64,000 nucleotides of DNA from Rhabdophis nuchalis (lineage: Eukaryota > Chordata > Lepidosauria > Squamata > Natricidae). Positions within the stretch are counted from its first letter, which is position 1. The number at the start of each line of letters is the position of its first letter. The stretch lies in contig CM077643.1 of NCBI GenBank assembly GCA_039707465.1, positions 67,582,605 to 67,646,604 of the forward strand, read 5' to 3'. The notes under the pieces were generated by a model that saw nothing but the letters and a program-made list of their open reading frames with translations, was not told the DNA's origin and made no database searches. Below are positions 9,958 to 21,639 of this stretch, in pieces. The position numbers and the translations under genes are program-made.

Positions 9958-12254
9958 CAGTGGTGGGTTTCAAATTATTTTAGAACCTATTCTGTAGGTG
10001 TGGTCTGTTTTGTGGGAATGGCTCGGTGGTCATGTGACTGGGTGGGAGTGGTTTGATGATCATGTGACTGGGTGGGAGTGGTTTGGTGATCATGTGACTG
10101 GGTGGGCATGGCCATCTTGTAAAATGTGGTGAAACTCACTTAATAACACTCTTACTTAGCAACCAAAATGTTGGCTCAGAAACTCTGGCATTTGAAGTGT
10201 GCAAGTCTTAAAGCTATCAAGTTCCAAGACCCTTGCACTCCTACCCTTTAGAAAAAAAAACCCAACAATGTTCAAACTTGACAGCTTTAAGACTTGTGGA
10301 CTTCAACTCCCACAATCCTTCCTCCAGTCGTGTTGGCTCAGGAACTCTGGCATTTGAAGTGTGCAAGTCTTAAAGCTAACAAGTTACAAGACCATTGCAC
10401 CCCTAACCCTTTACAACCATCCCCCCAAAAAACCCTAAAACTTTATTTTTTAAAGCATTCTGCACCTGGGGAAAGTTGGAATGGCACACCAGCCACACAC
10501 TACCTCCACTGACTTTGAAGCCTTTCCCTCATGCTGCCAAAACCCCTTGCTGCTCTTCACCTATGGTTGCCCCTTCAGCCTCCCATCCATGGAGGATACA
10601 CAGTGATCCTTTTGGAGGGGCAGCCAAGGGGCATTTTTCCTCATCCCCCGAATAGCGTGTAGGCTGTGGAAGGTGAAAGGGGAGAGTGGAGCTGCTCTTT
10701 TTTTCTGCTTCTCAGCTCGAAACAAAGCAGCAGCAAGGAAGGAGTCTCTGGTGGCTGCAGCAGCAGCAGAAGCAGCAGCAGCTGAAGCACAATCCTGGGC
10801 AGTCAACTCCCAGAATTCCTCCTTCTCTCTCTCAGCTGCTATCACCGGGGTGCCGCCAAGACAAGTGAGGTTTTGGGAGGGACTTTCTCTCCCCCTGCAG
10901 AGAACCCCCTCCAGAGAGCTTCACTGGCAGCTGCTTCTTGCCATTGCCACCATGCCGGATTCAGCAAAGCGGCTCCAGTAGCAATGGGACATGCTTGGGG
11001 AAGGGAGAGCCGGAACTGACTGCCCGGGATTGTGTTTCAGCCACCGCTGTGAAAATGTCTGTTTTGCCAGCCGCAGGAGGGAAGAAAAGAAGCCAGTCTC
11101 TGGAAAGAACCTTCCCTCCCCCTCCAGAGAGCCCATGCCAGGAGAGAAAAGGGGGCAGACTAGTTTGAATGTGGGTGAGCGGGTGGTTTAGGGCCGGCAC
11201 CTCCTTCGCTCATTTGGGCAGGCAGAGAAAGAAAGGAGGCTTGTGATTAAGCACCCCTGCACCTTCACCCTTGGCTATCACATGCCTCCTTCCTCCACCT
11301 GGCCGAATAAGCAAAGAAGGTGGGGCACTACTCCACCCGCCCACCTTCATTCAAACCAGCCCACCTGCTCCCTTTCAGCATGGGCTTTTTGGAGGGGGAG
11401 GGAAGTCTCTCCCAAGACCTGCTTCCCTTACCTCACAGACTATCCCAGATGGTGGGATATTCTCTTTTTTTGCCGGTACAGGGGTGTAGCCTCGAACCCT
11501 GCCTTCCTGCCACCTCCAGTCCAGTCACACGCAATATCTCCATCACTCCACTGACCTGGGGACAGTCCCAGTTTCAGTTGGCATTCTTCTAGTGATCCTT
11601 CCTGGCTGCACCCTCCCAGAGCGTCACATGGCGGTGGCACGCGGGCTGCTGACTGACCCAGGGCCCACCTGGACTCCTTGAGAGGAAGGATCGGCAAGAG
11701 AAAGCCAACTGCTGCCAGCAACAGGGAACAAATGAGCAGCCACCCAGCAGCTGCTGTGGCCCATTGCAGGCACTCAGGGTGGGCCTCCTTGCCACCTCCA
11801 GCCCCGTGCAACCTTCCTGCTAACCCACTGATCTCAGAACACTCTACTGGACAGCCTCTCCTTCACATCTAGTTGCCAGCTGCAGCCACATCTGGGGAGT
11901 GCTGAGCCCCCGGAGCAGTCACATGGCAGTGGTATGTGGGCTGCTGACCATCCCAGGGCCTTCTCAGTTTCTTCTGGATGGGGCAGGCAAATGGGCAGCA
12001 TTTTCCCCACCTCCCTGGTTGCTGCAGCCTTGGAGTCTCGGTTGGGCGGGCAAAGGAAGTGGATGGGTGGGGCAAGCATGGTGTGGATGGGCAGGGCGAT
12101 TGAGTAGTGGCCTGGTGGGTCGGGGGGAAGTGAGTGGGGGGGCAGGCAGAAGAGGGAGCATTCTGGTACTGGGTCCCTGGAAGAAGGGAAGACACTCTAA
12201 ATTTCACCATCTGGTACAGCTGTACTGGGCTGTACCTGCCGGAAGCCACCACTG
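9958..12254. mobile_element. 2.3-kb non-autonomous hAT-type element, GTGGGAT family, perfect 8-bp TSD
   Basis: It begins CAGTGGTGGGTTTCAAAT and ends GCCACCACTG. The 8 bp on both sides are CTGAGTAC (9950-9957 and 12255-12262), an exact hAT-style duplication. Termini match the 156-809 bp elements at 12549, 15562, 22490 and 36098, so this is the giant of the family. The left end carries GTGGCCATGTGACTGGGTGGG-like tandem units (three near 10025-10110). The interior is GC-rich, unlike the flanks, and contains CCGGGATTGTG/CAGCC segments that recur inverted. Open frames up to 149 codons are compositional and show no hAT transposase or BED zinc-finger signature. Transposase must have come from another copy. 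Confidence 0.85.
10170..10415. repeat. internal direct duplication within the 2.3-kb element
   Basis: The ~83-bp block at 10170-10252 (starting GTTGGCTCAG) is repeated at 10332-10415 with few changes, 162 bp apart. Between them, 'TTTAAGACTTGTGGACTTCAA' (21-nt phrase cut at 10280-10300) is the same phrase as in the palindromic MITE at 44071. This suggests that a MITE inserted or was captured here. Confidence 0.65.
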
Positions 12255-12314
12255 CTGAGTACCCAAGCGAACAGTAAACAATAATACTATGATATTGATG
12301 GCTGGAAGGTACAT

Positions 12315-12476
12315 TCATGGGTTTTTAGCATAGGATTTAGATAGTTTAATATATATTTTAAATTATGTATTTATTTTTTTTGTATTTTTGTATGTTTTTA
12401 AATTTCCTGTGCGCTGCCCTGGGTCCTTTGTGGAGAAGGGTGGGATATAAATATAAATAAATTCAAATTCAAATTC
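12315..12476 (+). mobile_element. L2-like LINE 3' end
   Basis: The 3' UTR ends with 'GTGCGCTGCCCTGGGTCC' and 'GGGTGGGATATAAAT', then AAATTC repeats. No coding sequence remains. It begins just after the right target duplication of the 2.3-kb hAT-type element. Confidence 0.7.
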
Positions 12477-12548
12477 TATCAACCTGTGGTTGAAAGTCCT
12501 GCTGGGGATCAGAAGAAGAAACAAATATGGCAAAGTCTCCCTTTATAC

Positions 12549-12837
12549 CAGTGGTGGGATTAAAAAAAAATTATTACCAGTTCTGTGGGCATGGCTTAGT
12601 GGGTGTGGCTTGGTAGGTGTGGCAGGAGAAGGATATTGTAAAATCTCCATTCCCACCCCATTCCAGGGAAAGGTTGCTGCAAAATCCCCATTCCCTTCTG
12701 CTTAATTGGGACTCGGGAGGCAGATAATAGATGAGGGTGGGGCCAGCCAGAGATGGTATTTACCAGTTCTCTGAACTACTTAAAATTTCTGCTACTGGTC
12801 TCCAGAACTGGTCAGAACCTGCTGAATACCACCTCTG
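12549..12837. mobile_element. hAT-type MITE, 289 bp, perfect 8-bp TSD
   Basis: Termini are CAGTGGTGGGATT and GAATACCACCTCTG. The flanks at 12541-12548 and 12838-12845 are both CTTTATAC. It carries GTGGGCATGGCTTAGTGGG-type units and 'CCATTCCC' repeats shared with the reversed copy at 15562. It is non-coding. Confidence 0.9.
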
Positions 12838-12845
12838 CTTTATAC

Positions 12846-15082
12846 CAAGAAAAGCAGTAAGAAAGAGCAGATTTTGCATCTAGTTGAACTATCATAACAT
12901 CTCTCCTATAATACCCGATATATCCTTTATTTCAGCATTTAGAGGAAATTAAATATATGACATTTTTATGATTTGGGGAGTGGGAAGTAGCAGGCAACAA
13001 AAGGACAACAGTATTATTATCTGGCGACCAATTATTTTCTCTCAAAAATTTCCAAGAGGGACCTATCTTCATGATATTGGTTGTAATGGAGAAAGTATAG
13101 TGATTTTGGCTTCATCATTCTTGGACATTAGAATCTCCTCATTTCTGAAATGCAAATTATACTCTAAAAAACTTTTCTAAATGTTATGCTAAATGAAGCA
13201 GTTACTTTGAGTAAACAAAGATGCAATAAGGTTGCAATTAACTTATCATAGAACAGTTGTATTATTCTATTCTCCATTGTCTTGCTTTTTTTTACTTTTG
13301 TTGAATGCCCCCCTCTTTCTCTTTCCTTTCCTTTTCTTTTTCTATCGTGTGGTCACATCTTATACTTTTCTATGCAATAATATCTCAATCAATATTCCCT
13401 AGAAGGTATATAGTTGGATGAATTTAGTAGAACAATTTAAGAGATTTATATCTGAAACACTTAAATCTAGTTGAAATCAAATAGATATATATTCTTCATG
13501 ATTAATGTACTGTATGTACCACTTTCAAGAGATGAGCTGATGTTAAATAGCCCAATCTATGTATGGTAAAGTTTGTTTTCTTCCCATGAAAAGTTCCCAG
13601 TTAGCCAAATGGCAATCTATGTAATATGTAATATTACAACAGTGGTGAGCGATTCATAAGAATGTTATTCTACTATATGGGGTGCTGCGTTGTATTAGTA
13701 CAAAGTGAATTAAAAGAACATTCTTTGCAAATTTTCTGCAGTAATATACTGTACGTACAGCTTTTAATGGTTTATTGAATTTTTAATTTCTTTTTTTCTT
13801 AGCAATAGTAAGGGTAACTGTGGCATCACTGATTTCTGGAGAGTAAAAAATTACAAAGACAGAGTAGCCAGTAAAACACTAACTAGACTAATGATTCCTG
13901 ATTTCAGAGATGGTTGGTCTGGAACTATAAAAGTCTCTAAAATGTCTCATTGTTTTATGATTCTAGCATACCAACATATGGAGTAATCATGCCATTGATG
14001 AAATGAAATTCTACAGCAGACAGCTCAACAGAAATACAGCAATCATCCTCCAGTCATAAAAAGAACATTTTTATGACATTAAGGAAACATTACATCATGT
14101 TTTCTATTACACTATAACTCTTTGAAAAATGCATTGGTACAAAGATACACACACACAGTTTGTGTAATAAGTGTTACTTCAGAAGGCAACTATGGGGGTA
14201 CCAATGTAACATCTACTTGCATATCTTTAAAACGATTGCATATTTTCTTAGGATCTTGCAAGTTCCATTCTTTGTTTGGATTAAAATGCAAAACACTGCT
14301 GTAAGAGAATGTGTGAATGACCTTGGGAAACAAGGAGAAGAGATCTGTCTAAGAAACAATCTGACAAGAAAGATAGGATCCCCAGTGGCTTATTTGGACA
14401 GAGAATAGAATTTAGGAAGGATCAGCCCTAATTGATCAGAAAGTCAAAAGTATTGGCGAGAAGTTTGTATCTTCAGATTTGCAAGGTTCTGTTACTGAGG
14501 CTTAAAACAAACTAGAATAGAATTAGTTCATGTAGTTGTCTCTTATCTAGTTTACTTGGGAGGGTTGGCAACCACAAAGTCCTAATACCTAAGAAAACCG
14601 TGCATCCGCTCTATTACCCCTCTGCCCCATCCCTAAAATCACAATTCTAAGCCTGATACAGCAAAAGTTTTTTGTAGAATTCCATATAAAAATTACCTCT
14701 TTTCCAACTGTATAGTCCTGCTTGTTCCCTCTGTATCGAAAGAATAAAATTGGCTTCCTCATTTCTTTCCTTTGTGGCATTTCTGGAAAAAAATAATAAT
14801 CAGAGGTCGTCTTTTAACCCCTACTCCAACCCTAATTATCCTCTTTTTTATCTTTGAAATATATCCATGTTTTTGATGATTGGGACACCTAGAAAAAACA
14901 TTACATGGGAAGTTGGACTGGGATCAAGTACTTCCTCAGGTATTTCACAGGGAGACAGGGTAGTTCATAGCATACTATCAGTGTCTACGACATGTCTGTC
15001 CTAGTTGGTAACCAACAAAACGATAGAACTTCCTCCCCCTTTCCTGCACCAGTACAATCTGATATAGAACATCTAACAAAGT
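12846..15082. other. no recognised feature
   Basis: AT-rich DNA, probably unique. A 37-bp phrase at 14004-14040 (starting GAAATTCTACAGCAGAC) recurs at 21381-21416. No gene is seen. Confidence 0.5.
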
Positions 15083-15083
15083 A

Positions 15084-15084
15084 G

Positions 15085-15121
<37 letters not shown>
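15084..15121. repeat. (GT)n microsatellite
   Basis: About 38 bp of TG dinucleotide repeat immediately upstream of the Bov-B fragment. Confidence 0.9.
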
Positions 15122-15123
<2 letters not shown>

Positions 15124-15124
15124 T

Positions 15125-15516
15125 TCACTAATATGAAGAGAAAAATACTGAGTATTACCACTACAGTTGAAAGCTAACTTTGACTTCCAAATAAGAAGAG
15201 AAAATTCATTGGAAAAGACCCTGAAGTTTGGAAAAATTGAAGGCAAAAGAAGAAGGGGAAGGAAGAGGATGAGATGGTTAGACAATGTCATTAACACAGT
15301 GGGCATGAGTTTGGGAAGATTCAGGAAGACAGAATAATAGGAAAAAACTGAGCCATATGGATTGATATTCCAATCACCAGCAGAAAAATGCTACAGCCAA
15401 CTTTTATAAGTATTGCTAAGGTATCCAGTACAGATAAAGAAAAAAAATATTTTGTCTGGCATACTATGGTCCATGAGGTCAGGAAGACTCAGATATGACT
15501 TAGTGATTAAACAACT
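15125..15516 (+). mobile_element. Bov-B (RTE) LINE 3' end with internal insertion
   Basis: 'CATTGGAAAAGACCCTGAAG', 'TGAAGGCAAAAGAAGAAGG', 'GGATGAGATGGTTAGAC' and 'GGGCATGAGTTTGGGAAGAT' match, in order, the C-terminal coding end of Bov-B. Then 'GTCTGGCATACTATGGTCC' and 'GACTTAGTGATTAAACAACT' match its terminal UTR. Between about 15332 and 15448 there are roughly 115 bp that do not belong to Bov-B. All frames are broken. Bov-B is known in squamates and ruminants through horizontal transfer and supplies the tail of Sauria SINEs. Confidence 0.78.
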
Positions 15517-15561
15517 AGCCACTAAAATGGGAACAAGACCAAATTCTACAAGGGTTTATGG

Positions 15562-15931
15562 CAGGGGTGGTATTCAGCAGGTTCTGACCAGTTCTGGAGA
15601 ACCAGTAGGAGAAATTTTGAGTAGTTCAGAGAACAGGTAAATACCACCTCTGATTGACGCCGCCCCCACCCCAATCTATTCTCTGCATCCTGAGTCCCAG
15701 GTGATTGGGAGAAAATGGGGATTTTGCAGTAAGCTTCCCCTGGCGTGGGGAAGGAGTGTAGATTTTACAGTATCCTTCCTCTGAAGTTGGGTGAGAATGG
15801 AGATTTTTACAGTATTCTTCCCCTGCCACACCCACCAAGCCATCCCCACCAAGCCATGCTCACGAGCCATGCTACACCCATAGAACCACAGCCACAGAAC
15901 CAGTAGTAAAAAAATTTGAATCCCACCACTG
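15562..15931. mobile_element. hAT-type MITE, 370 bp, reverse orientation, perfect 8-bp TSD
   Basis: Termini are CAGGGGTGGTATTCAGC and GAATCCCACCACTG. The flanks at 15554-15561 and 15932-15939 are both GTTTATGG. It is the inverse of the element at 12549, with GCCACACCCACCAAGCC units and three GAAGGA..GTAGATTTTACAG-type internal repeats. It is non-coding. Confidence 0.9.
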
Positions 15932-15939
15932 GTTTATGG

Positions 15940-16430
15940 AGAACTGAAAAACAAAGGAAGGGAAAATGAAATCATAATTTTACTTCTCTGAAATTTTCAG
16001 GAGATGGAAATGAGTTACGCACTTCCTTGTTCCAACATTGTCATCACAAAAAGTTAGCAATGTGTACTAAAATCTCCACCTTTTTCATAGTTGAATGCTC
16101 ATTATTAGCTATTTATATGCATTTTGAAATAACAAGTTTGATGTCTTGTCATGGTAAACCAATGGACACTTGAATAAAACAAAGTGTTATTTTTTGTGAT
16201 CTTGTGATTAGGTTCATACAAAATATTTGTTTCTTTATGTGTAGCGGATACCTTAGAAATGTTTAATAAAGGTGCCTATAACATCCTTCTGGTGATGATT
16301 GGAAAATTAACCCATATACTTTAGTTTTTTCCTATTGTTTTTATTCTGAGATTTGAAATCAACTGGATTCTTCATATTACTCTGGATCAATTGCTATATG
16401 CCAAAGAAGCATGTCATTTTCTTGGGTATA
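15940..16430. other. no recognised feature
   Basis: AT-rich DNA without supported features. Confidence 0.5.
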
Positions 16431-16432
16431 TT

Positions 16433-16685
16433 GTCAGCAGGGTCACAGTGACTTAGTGGCTAAGACACTGAGCTTATCAATTAGAAGGTTGGCAGTTCAG
16501 TGGTTTGAATCCCTAATGCCATGTAATGGAGTGAGCTCCTGTTACTTATCCCAGCTGCTGCCAACCTACTTCGAAATCATGCAAAAAATACAAGAAGAAA
16601 ATTAGGGACCACTTTGGTGGGAGGGTAACAGCGCTATGTGCCCCTTCGGCATTTAATCATGCTAGCCACTTGACTACGGAGCGTC
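16433..16685 (+). mobile_element. tRNA-derived SINE (family with 'GGTAACAGCG' body)
   Basis: The head 'GGTCACAGTGACTTAGTGGC' supplies an A box, and GGTTTGAATCCC (16502-16513) is the B box. The body 'GTGAGCTCCTGTTACTT', 'GGTGGGAGGGTAACAGCGC' and 'CCACTTGACTACGGAGCGTC' matches the copy at 48777-49120. This copy stops before the 'AACCTTTACCT' tail. Its internal Pol III promoter boxes are nearly intact. Confidence 0.78.
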
Positions 16686-16689
16686 TGAA

Positions 16690-19098
16690 ATTTTGGAGTT
16701 ATTGTGTTTATAACTTAATTTCCAGGCTCTTTTTTTGCTTTTTCACTTGTTATGAATTGCTATGATTATCAGTTTTGAGGTTGCATCGATCCTTTAATAT
16801 TGCTGTATGCATTTATAATTTGTCACTGTTATTTTAGCATAATACTTTTAAAATATAAAACATCCTTCTATTCTGGAATATTTTATACTCCACTACCCTC
16901 ACAAGATGGACTCATTTCCCCCTGATAATATAAATTATAGCTGAACTTTCTTGGAATTTACTATTCATTTTACTCCCAGTTTTATTTGGTGCAGAATTCC
17001 CAAATTCCCACCCATCAACCTTTCCAGCATAAATATTTTATATTCCTAATGTATATTGGGAAGGTTTTGAAAATGTCATGTCTGTTTTTTCATCCTATCA
17101 TTACGTACAAACTTGCTCAATGTGTTTAAATAGTTGATTAATTAGTATAACCCATATTGTATTGCAACTGTTAGAACAGAAAAAATATGATGTGCATGTG
17201 AGTTCTATTTACTTACTTTCATTCACTAAATGAAGGCTCTTAAATAAAAAGTCATATATTAGGCATTTTAGCCAAGGGATCAGAAATATGGCTGACAGAT
17301 GACAAGATAAAAAATTATTACTTCATGTTTCTTGACTGGGAAAGAAATATTAGATCATAATGTTTTTCTTAGTGTACTCTTTAATGCTTCATTGTCATCA
17401 ACAATGCTACAATACTTAAGAGACGATATTGCTATTATAATTTTTTCAAAATATAATTTTTTTAACTTTTTAACTGAATAACGTTCTGTGACAAGTGATA
17501 TGCCACACATTTTTTCTAACATCACAGCTATTTTACATCCATTGTGGAAGTTCTACAATGTTTTACAATGCACAACTTTTTTTGATTTCGGGAAAACAAA
17601 TATTTTTTTAAAGATTTTTTTTTAAATGTTAAGATTTTTTAAATTTTTTATTCTCTTACATACCATTTTAAGTATAACAACAATTGTTATTCTTCTTTAC
17701 ATTTGTCATTATTATACATTTATTATTTCATTTAATAGGTTATAATATACAGTCTAGGTTGCTTTATTTACCATCCCTTCCTCCTGTTATAACACTACCT
17801 TAGGGAAAACAAATTTTAATGGCAATCTGTCAAAATTTGGTGCTAATGTCATATTAAACCTGTTTGTTGTGAAAGCTACTTCCAAAGTCAGTGCATAGGG
17901 TAGCACAATTTTATATCAGGTTTATTTAATGTATTCATTCATTCATTCATTTATCACATTTCTGCATTGGCCATCTCACCTGTGATATTACTTTTCATCT
18001 TTTCCATTCTTTGTGTGAACAAGAAAAAGATCAGGAATCTGATCTTAAAATATGAATCTATTTTTAGGCCATGCTTTCCAGAAACACGAAATTCTACATA
18101 TCTCATTTGTTCTTGATGTGTGATTTATATTTACATCCATCTTTCCATCCATACTTGCACCTATCCATAGATTCATCTATTCATTCATCCATCTTTTTTT
18201 AACCATTCTAATAAGATTTTGACTGAAACTGCTTCATTTTACAGTCTACAAACTTATACCAGATTGTATACGGTACATACAGGGAAAAAGATAGCTTCCT
18301 AAGTGAGGATGGTGAGAGATGAATGACTGGACAGAGAATACAGAAAGACTCAGCACGTCCATTTCATATTCTCATCATGTTGTCATCCTAACATCTCCAG
18401 ATGATCTTGGCAGTTAAGGAGAAAGTGAAAAGAGGAAAAGAAAGATACATTAGTTTACTACTGGAAGAAACAGGGATAGTTTGAGTGAGGTGGTGGAAAG
18501 GATGAAAAGTATTCCTAAACGTAGAAATCTGGAGCATTTGGGAAAGGGGATTTCTAAGGCTTGAAAAATCACATTGAGTTTGAATCTTGATCTCCTTATA
18601 CTGAAATGCACCCCCAGTGAATTTATACACACCCTTGCTGTTATATTTGTTTCTATATTTATCTTTTTATTCTATACTTGTTTATAGTTATAAGTGTAGT
18701 CTATACTCTTGAGAGTTTCCCCCCAATAATTTCTAGGAATTGCATTAAGAAAGAAAAACAACATTCTCTTGAGCTGGATATAGAAAAAAAGGGGGAATTT
18801 TTAAATACTAAAATCAAAGACATGACTCGTATGCAACCCAATATTCATTTCACAATTAATTTTATAAAATACCACCCCCCTTTTTTATATCGGACTGACC
18901 AGTCTTAGTAGTCAGATCAACATTACTGTATACAGAAAGGTAATCTATTTTTTGTCATCCTTCTTTTGGTAGAAGTTGAGGGTGGGAAGAAAACATACAA
19001 GCACATGAAACTATTAAAAACCCCTGCAAAGTAGTTTTCTATATAAAAAAATGCTGCATAGATTTTTTAATGTCTTTGAAAATATTGAATGGCATATT
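16690..19098. other. AT-rich sequence, no gene
   Basis: No gene found. There are short ATTC and CATC tracts at 17936-17960 and 18130-18195. Long T/A runs near 17570-17650 may be the tail of an old retroelement, but I cannot assign it. Confidence 0.5.
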
Positions 19099-19100
19099 AT

Positions 19101-19312
19101 TCCGCCTGGCCGGCCTAGGGTAGTCTCTCTCTCTATGGGCTTTTTAAATGTATATCAATATTTACTGGGGATTTTTAGTTAATGGGATTTTAGCACAGGA
19201 ATTAATTTAATCTGTTTTAATTTGGTATGTATTTTGTATATTTATTGTTTTTATTCTCCCTGTGCACCGCCCCGAGTCCCTGTGGGGAGAGGGAGCGGTC
19301 AATAAATTCAAC

Positions 19313-19315
<3 letters not shown>
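19101..19315 (+). mobile_element. L2-like LINE 3' end
   Basis: It starts in the last codons of ORF2 (FRLAGLG then stop, same wording as at 5970-5995). It continues through a 3' UTR nearly identical to that at 6000-6190, ending 'GAGCGGTCAATAAATTCAA'. It is a 5'-truncated copy of the same subfamily as the 4955 element and leads straight into (TTA)n. Confidence 0.85.

Positions 19316-19410
<95 letters not shown>
19313..19410. repeat. (TTA)n microsatellite at a LINE tail
   Basis: About 95 bp of pure TTA following the LINE poly(A)-like end. Poly-isoleucine open frames here are artefacts. Confidence 0.95.
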
Positions 19411-19436
19411 TAATTATACCTCATAGCATTTGGGCA

Positions 19437-20345
19437 ACTCTGATTCAAAACAACAAAAGGTGTGTAGGTACCTCTCAATTTATGAACAGTTATTTAACAA
19501 ATGTTTGAAATTACAACCACCTTGGAAAGGGTGGTTATGACTTATAAAATACTTCTGGCTATTGCAAAATATTGTGCCCTCCCGAGTCACTTGATTTCAG
19601 TCTAGATTGCATCACACTTATTCAGAAGTACTATGAAGCTTCTGGGTGGAAAGGGGGATTACTCAGTGACATCACCATTGCTTGGGGATGCCTAGTTGGG
19701 AGCTCTTTTCATGCCCCCAGCAAATGCTGGAGCAAAGGACAGGAGCTAACTCCATCCCGAGGTAGCACTTGGGTCTCAAACATAGGCTTGCTGCTTGTCA
19801 AGCCAGCATTTTCTAACCACGTGAGCCACCATGCTCCTATTGCAGTCTGGTTACTTGGCTACATACTTGCACTTGTGACTGGTTATCAAGTGTCCTCTGA
19901 TCATCTGATTGCCATTTGCAACCTTCTATGCCAATTTCCACAGAAAGTCAATGAAGAAGCTGCCAGGGAAACTTGCAGGCTGCTGCTGCTGCCTGCCTGC
20001 CAAAGGAACTGCCTCTTGCATCTGAGACCTAGCTGAAAGAGCTGCCGGTTAAGGAAACTGAATTCCTTCAGTGAGGTGGAGAAATGCAGCTCAGATCCTG
20101 ATGATTTGACCTCCATTTCTGCACCCCATGGAAGGAGTTCCCTTCTCCTCATGAAGAGGAGCTGACATCCTTCTGGTAAGGTGTAGAAACTGAGTTCAGA
20201 TCATCAAATATACACAAAAAAGGGTTGTAAAAACTGAGGTCTTTAATAAAAAGTGCATTGGTGTATTTATGTATTGGTGATGGAGGAGGATAGTCACTTG
20301 TGAAGTTCAGCTGCTCTTGTAATCCATCATCCATCCTCTTGCACT
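19437..20345. mobile_element. possible decayed DNA element split by a SINE
   Basis: The flanks of the SINE at 19570-19850 contain phrases ('GTGACTGGTTATCAAGTGTCC', 21-nt phrase at 19876-19896, and 'GCCATTTGCAACCTTC') that resemble the reverse complement of the element at 21311-21636. The match is partial and boundaries are unclear. The 154-codon frame at 19572-20036 crosses these repeats and shows no domain. Confidence 0.3.
19570..19850 (-). mobile_element. tRNA-related SINE (third family)
   Basis: On the minus strand the head 'GGTGGCTCACGTGGTTAG' (A box) precedes GTTTGAGACCC (B box), spaced like a tRNA gene. A body follows with 'GGAGTTAGCTCCTGTCC' and 'AGCTCCCAACTAGGC'. No other copy lies in the window, so the family assignment depends on the Pol III boxes alone. 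Confidence 0.5.
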
Positions 20346-21310
20346 CATAAATCAATACAATTGTACTCCCTTTAGGATAAACTTAAAAAGCCTTATCCTT
20401 TTATTACAACTCAGATCAAGAAAAGAGGCAGAATTTTATGAAGAGATATAAGTCATGGAATTATCAATCTTCATTTTCTTCATTTTCCCTCGTCCTTCAG
20501 CATATTTCACTTGTGGGCATTTTGGCTTCAACACTCCACATTTTTGCTCAGCAAGATGGTACGTGTGTGCATCTCCCTCTTCCTCCCCCACCCCTCTGTG
20601 TGAATGTTCTAAGAAAGGATATTACAATAATATTAAGTACATTTACTAAAAAGGAATTTGCACTGCAATCAGTGGAGTTTGCTTATCAGTTTGAATGTTT
20701 CAAATATAACCCCCATCCCTATTATAATGTATGTGAACTACAGTAACTTCTTTGTTAAAATGACACCATATTAAGTACTACATTAATGCAGAATTGGAAA
20801 TGGAAAATGAAAAAAAAACACCAAATCCTCTAATTATTAGGTTCAAGAGGTAAAGGATTCTTTTTCTTTTTTCTTAACTATTGATTATAAGAGGTTTTGG
20901 GGATATAATGACTTGAAAATTTTTAAAAGATCTTCCCATCTTCAGTTTTAGTTCAGAGTTCAGAAAAATTCCAATTTCTCCCATTTTATCCCACGTGTTA
21001 TACCAGTTCATTAAATCAACAACCTAACAGAAAATAATTATCAGTTACATTTTGTCTTTTGATTTATCACACATTGGATTTCAATTAGTAATTCAATTAA
21101 AGGGGAGAAAGAAAGGGTTTGTCTATATATAATGGATAATAATATGTTAATAATATGATATATAACAATAAAGATCTACATAATGATATAGATAATAATA
21201 AAGGTTGTCTTTATCTAAAATGTTCAATATATTACTGACATACTTAAATTATATACATATAATTCTTTTCTAGATAAATGGTTAGGCCAGTCATAGAAGA
21301 ATTGCTGAGC
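20346..21310. other. no recognised feature
   Basis: AT-rich DNA. No gene or repeat termini that I could support. Confidence 0.5.
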
Positions 21311-21636
21311 AATGTTTGAGCCCTAAATTTATGTTGCTAAGTAAAACATTTGTTAAGTGAGTTTGCCCCATTTCTTTTCTTGAAATTCTACAGCAGACAC
21401 CTGAACAGAAATATAGGCCTTTTCTTGCCACAATTGTTAAGTGAATCTGGATGCCCTATTGACTTTGCTTGTCAGAAGATTGAAAAAGGGATCACATGAC
21501 CCTTGGACCCCGGGACACTACAACAGTCATAAATATGAACCACTTGCCAAGCATCCAAATTTTGATCACGTGACCATGAGGATGCTGCGATGGTTATAAG
21601 TGTGAAAAATGAACTGTTGTAAATCGAGGACTACCA
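21311..21636. mobile_element. degenerate non-autonomous DNA element ('TCGAGGACTAC' end)
   Basis: The right end 'AACTGTTGTAAATCGAGGAC' and body phrases 'TTGTTAAGTGA', 'GATCACGTGACCATGAGGATG' (21-nt phrase at 21565-21585) and 'CATTGACTTTGCTTGTCAGAAG' (clipped) belong to a common squamate dispersed repeat. A ~40-bp foreign block at 21381-21416 interrupts it. The left end is worn. Superfamily not determined. Confidence 0.45.
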
Positions 21637-21639
21637 ATA

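Noticed and set aside
10561..12318. Overlapping open frames of 60-149 codons on both strands
   Set aside because: They lie in the GC-rich interior of the 2.3-kb hAT-type element, overlap in several frames, are rich in Ala, Pro and Gln from composition, and show no transposase motifs.
13641..13660. CAGTGGTGAGCGATTC as a further hAT left end
   Set aside because: No matching right end or 8-bp duplication is found within the next kilobase.
19572..20036. 154-codon open frame
   Set aside because: It runs through a minus-strand SINE and its flanking repeat. There is no domain, and the Met and stop lie in repeat sequence.
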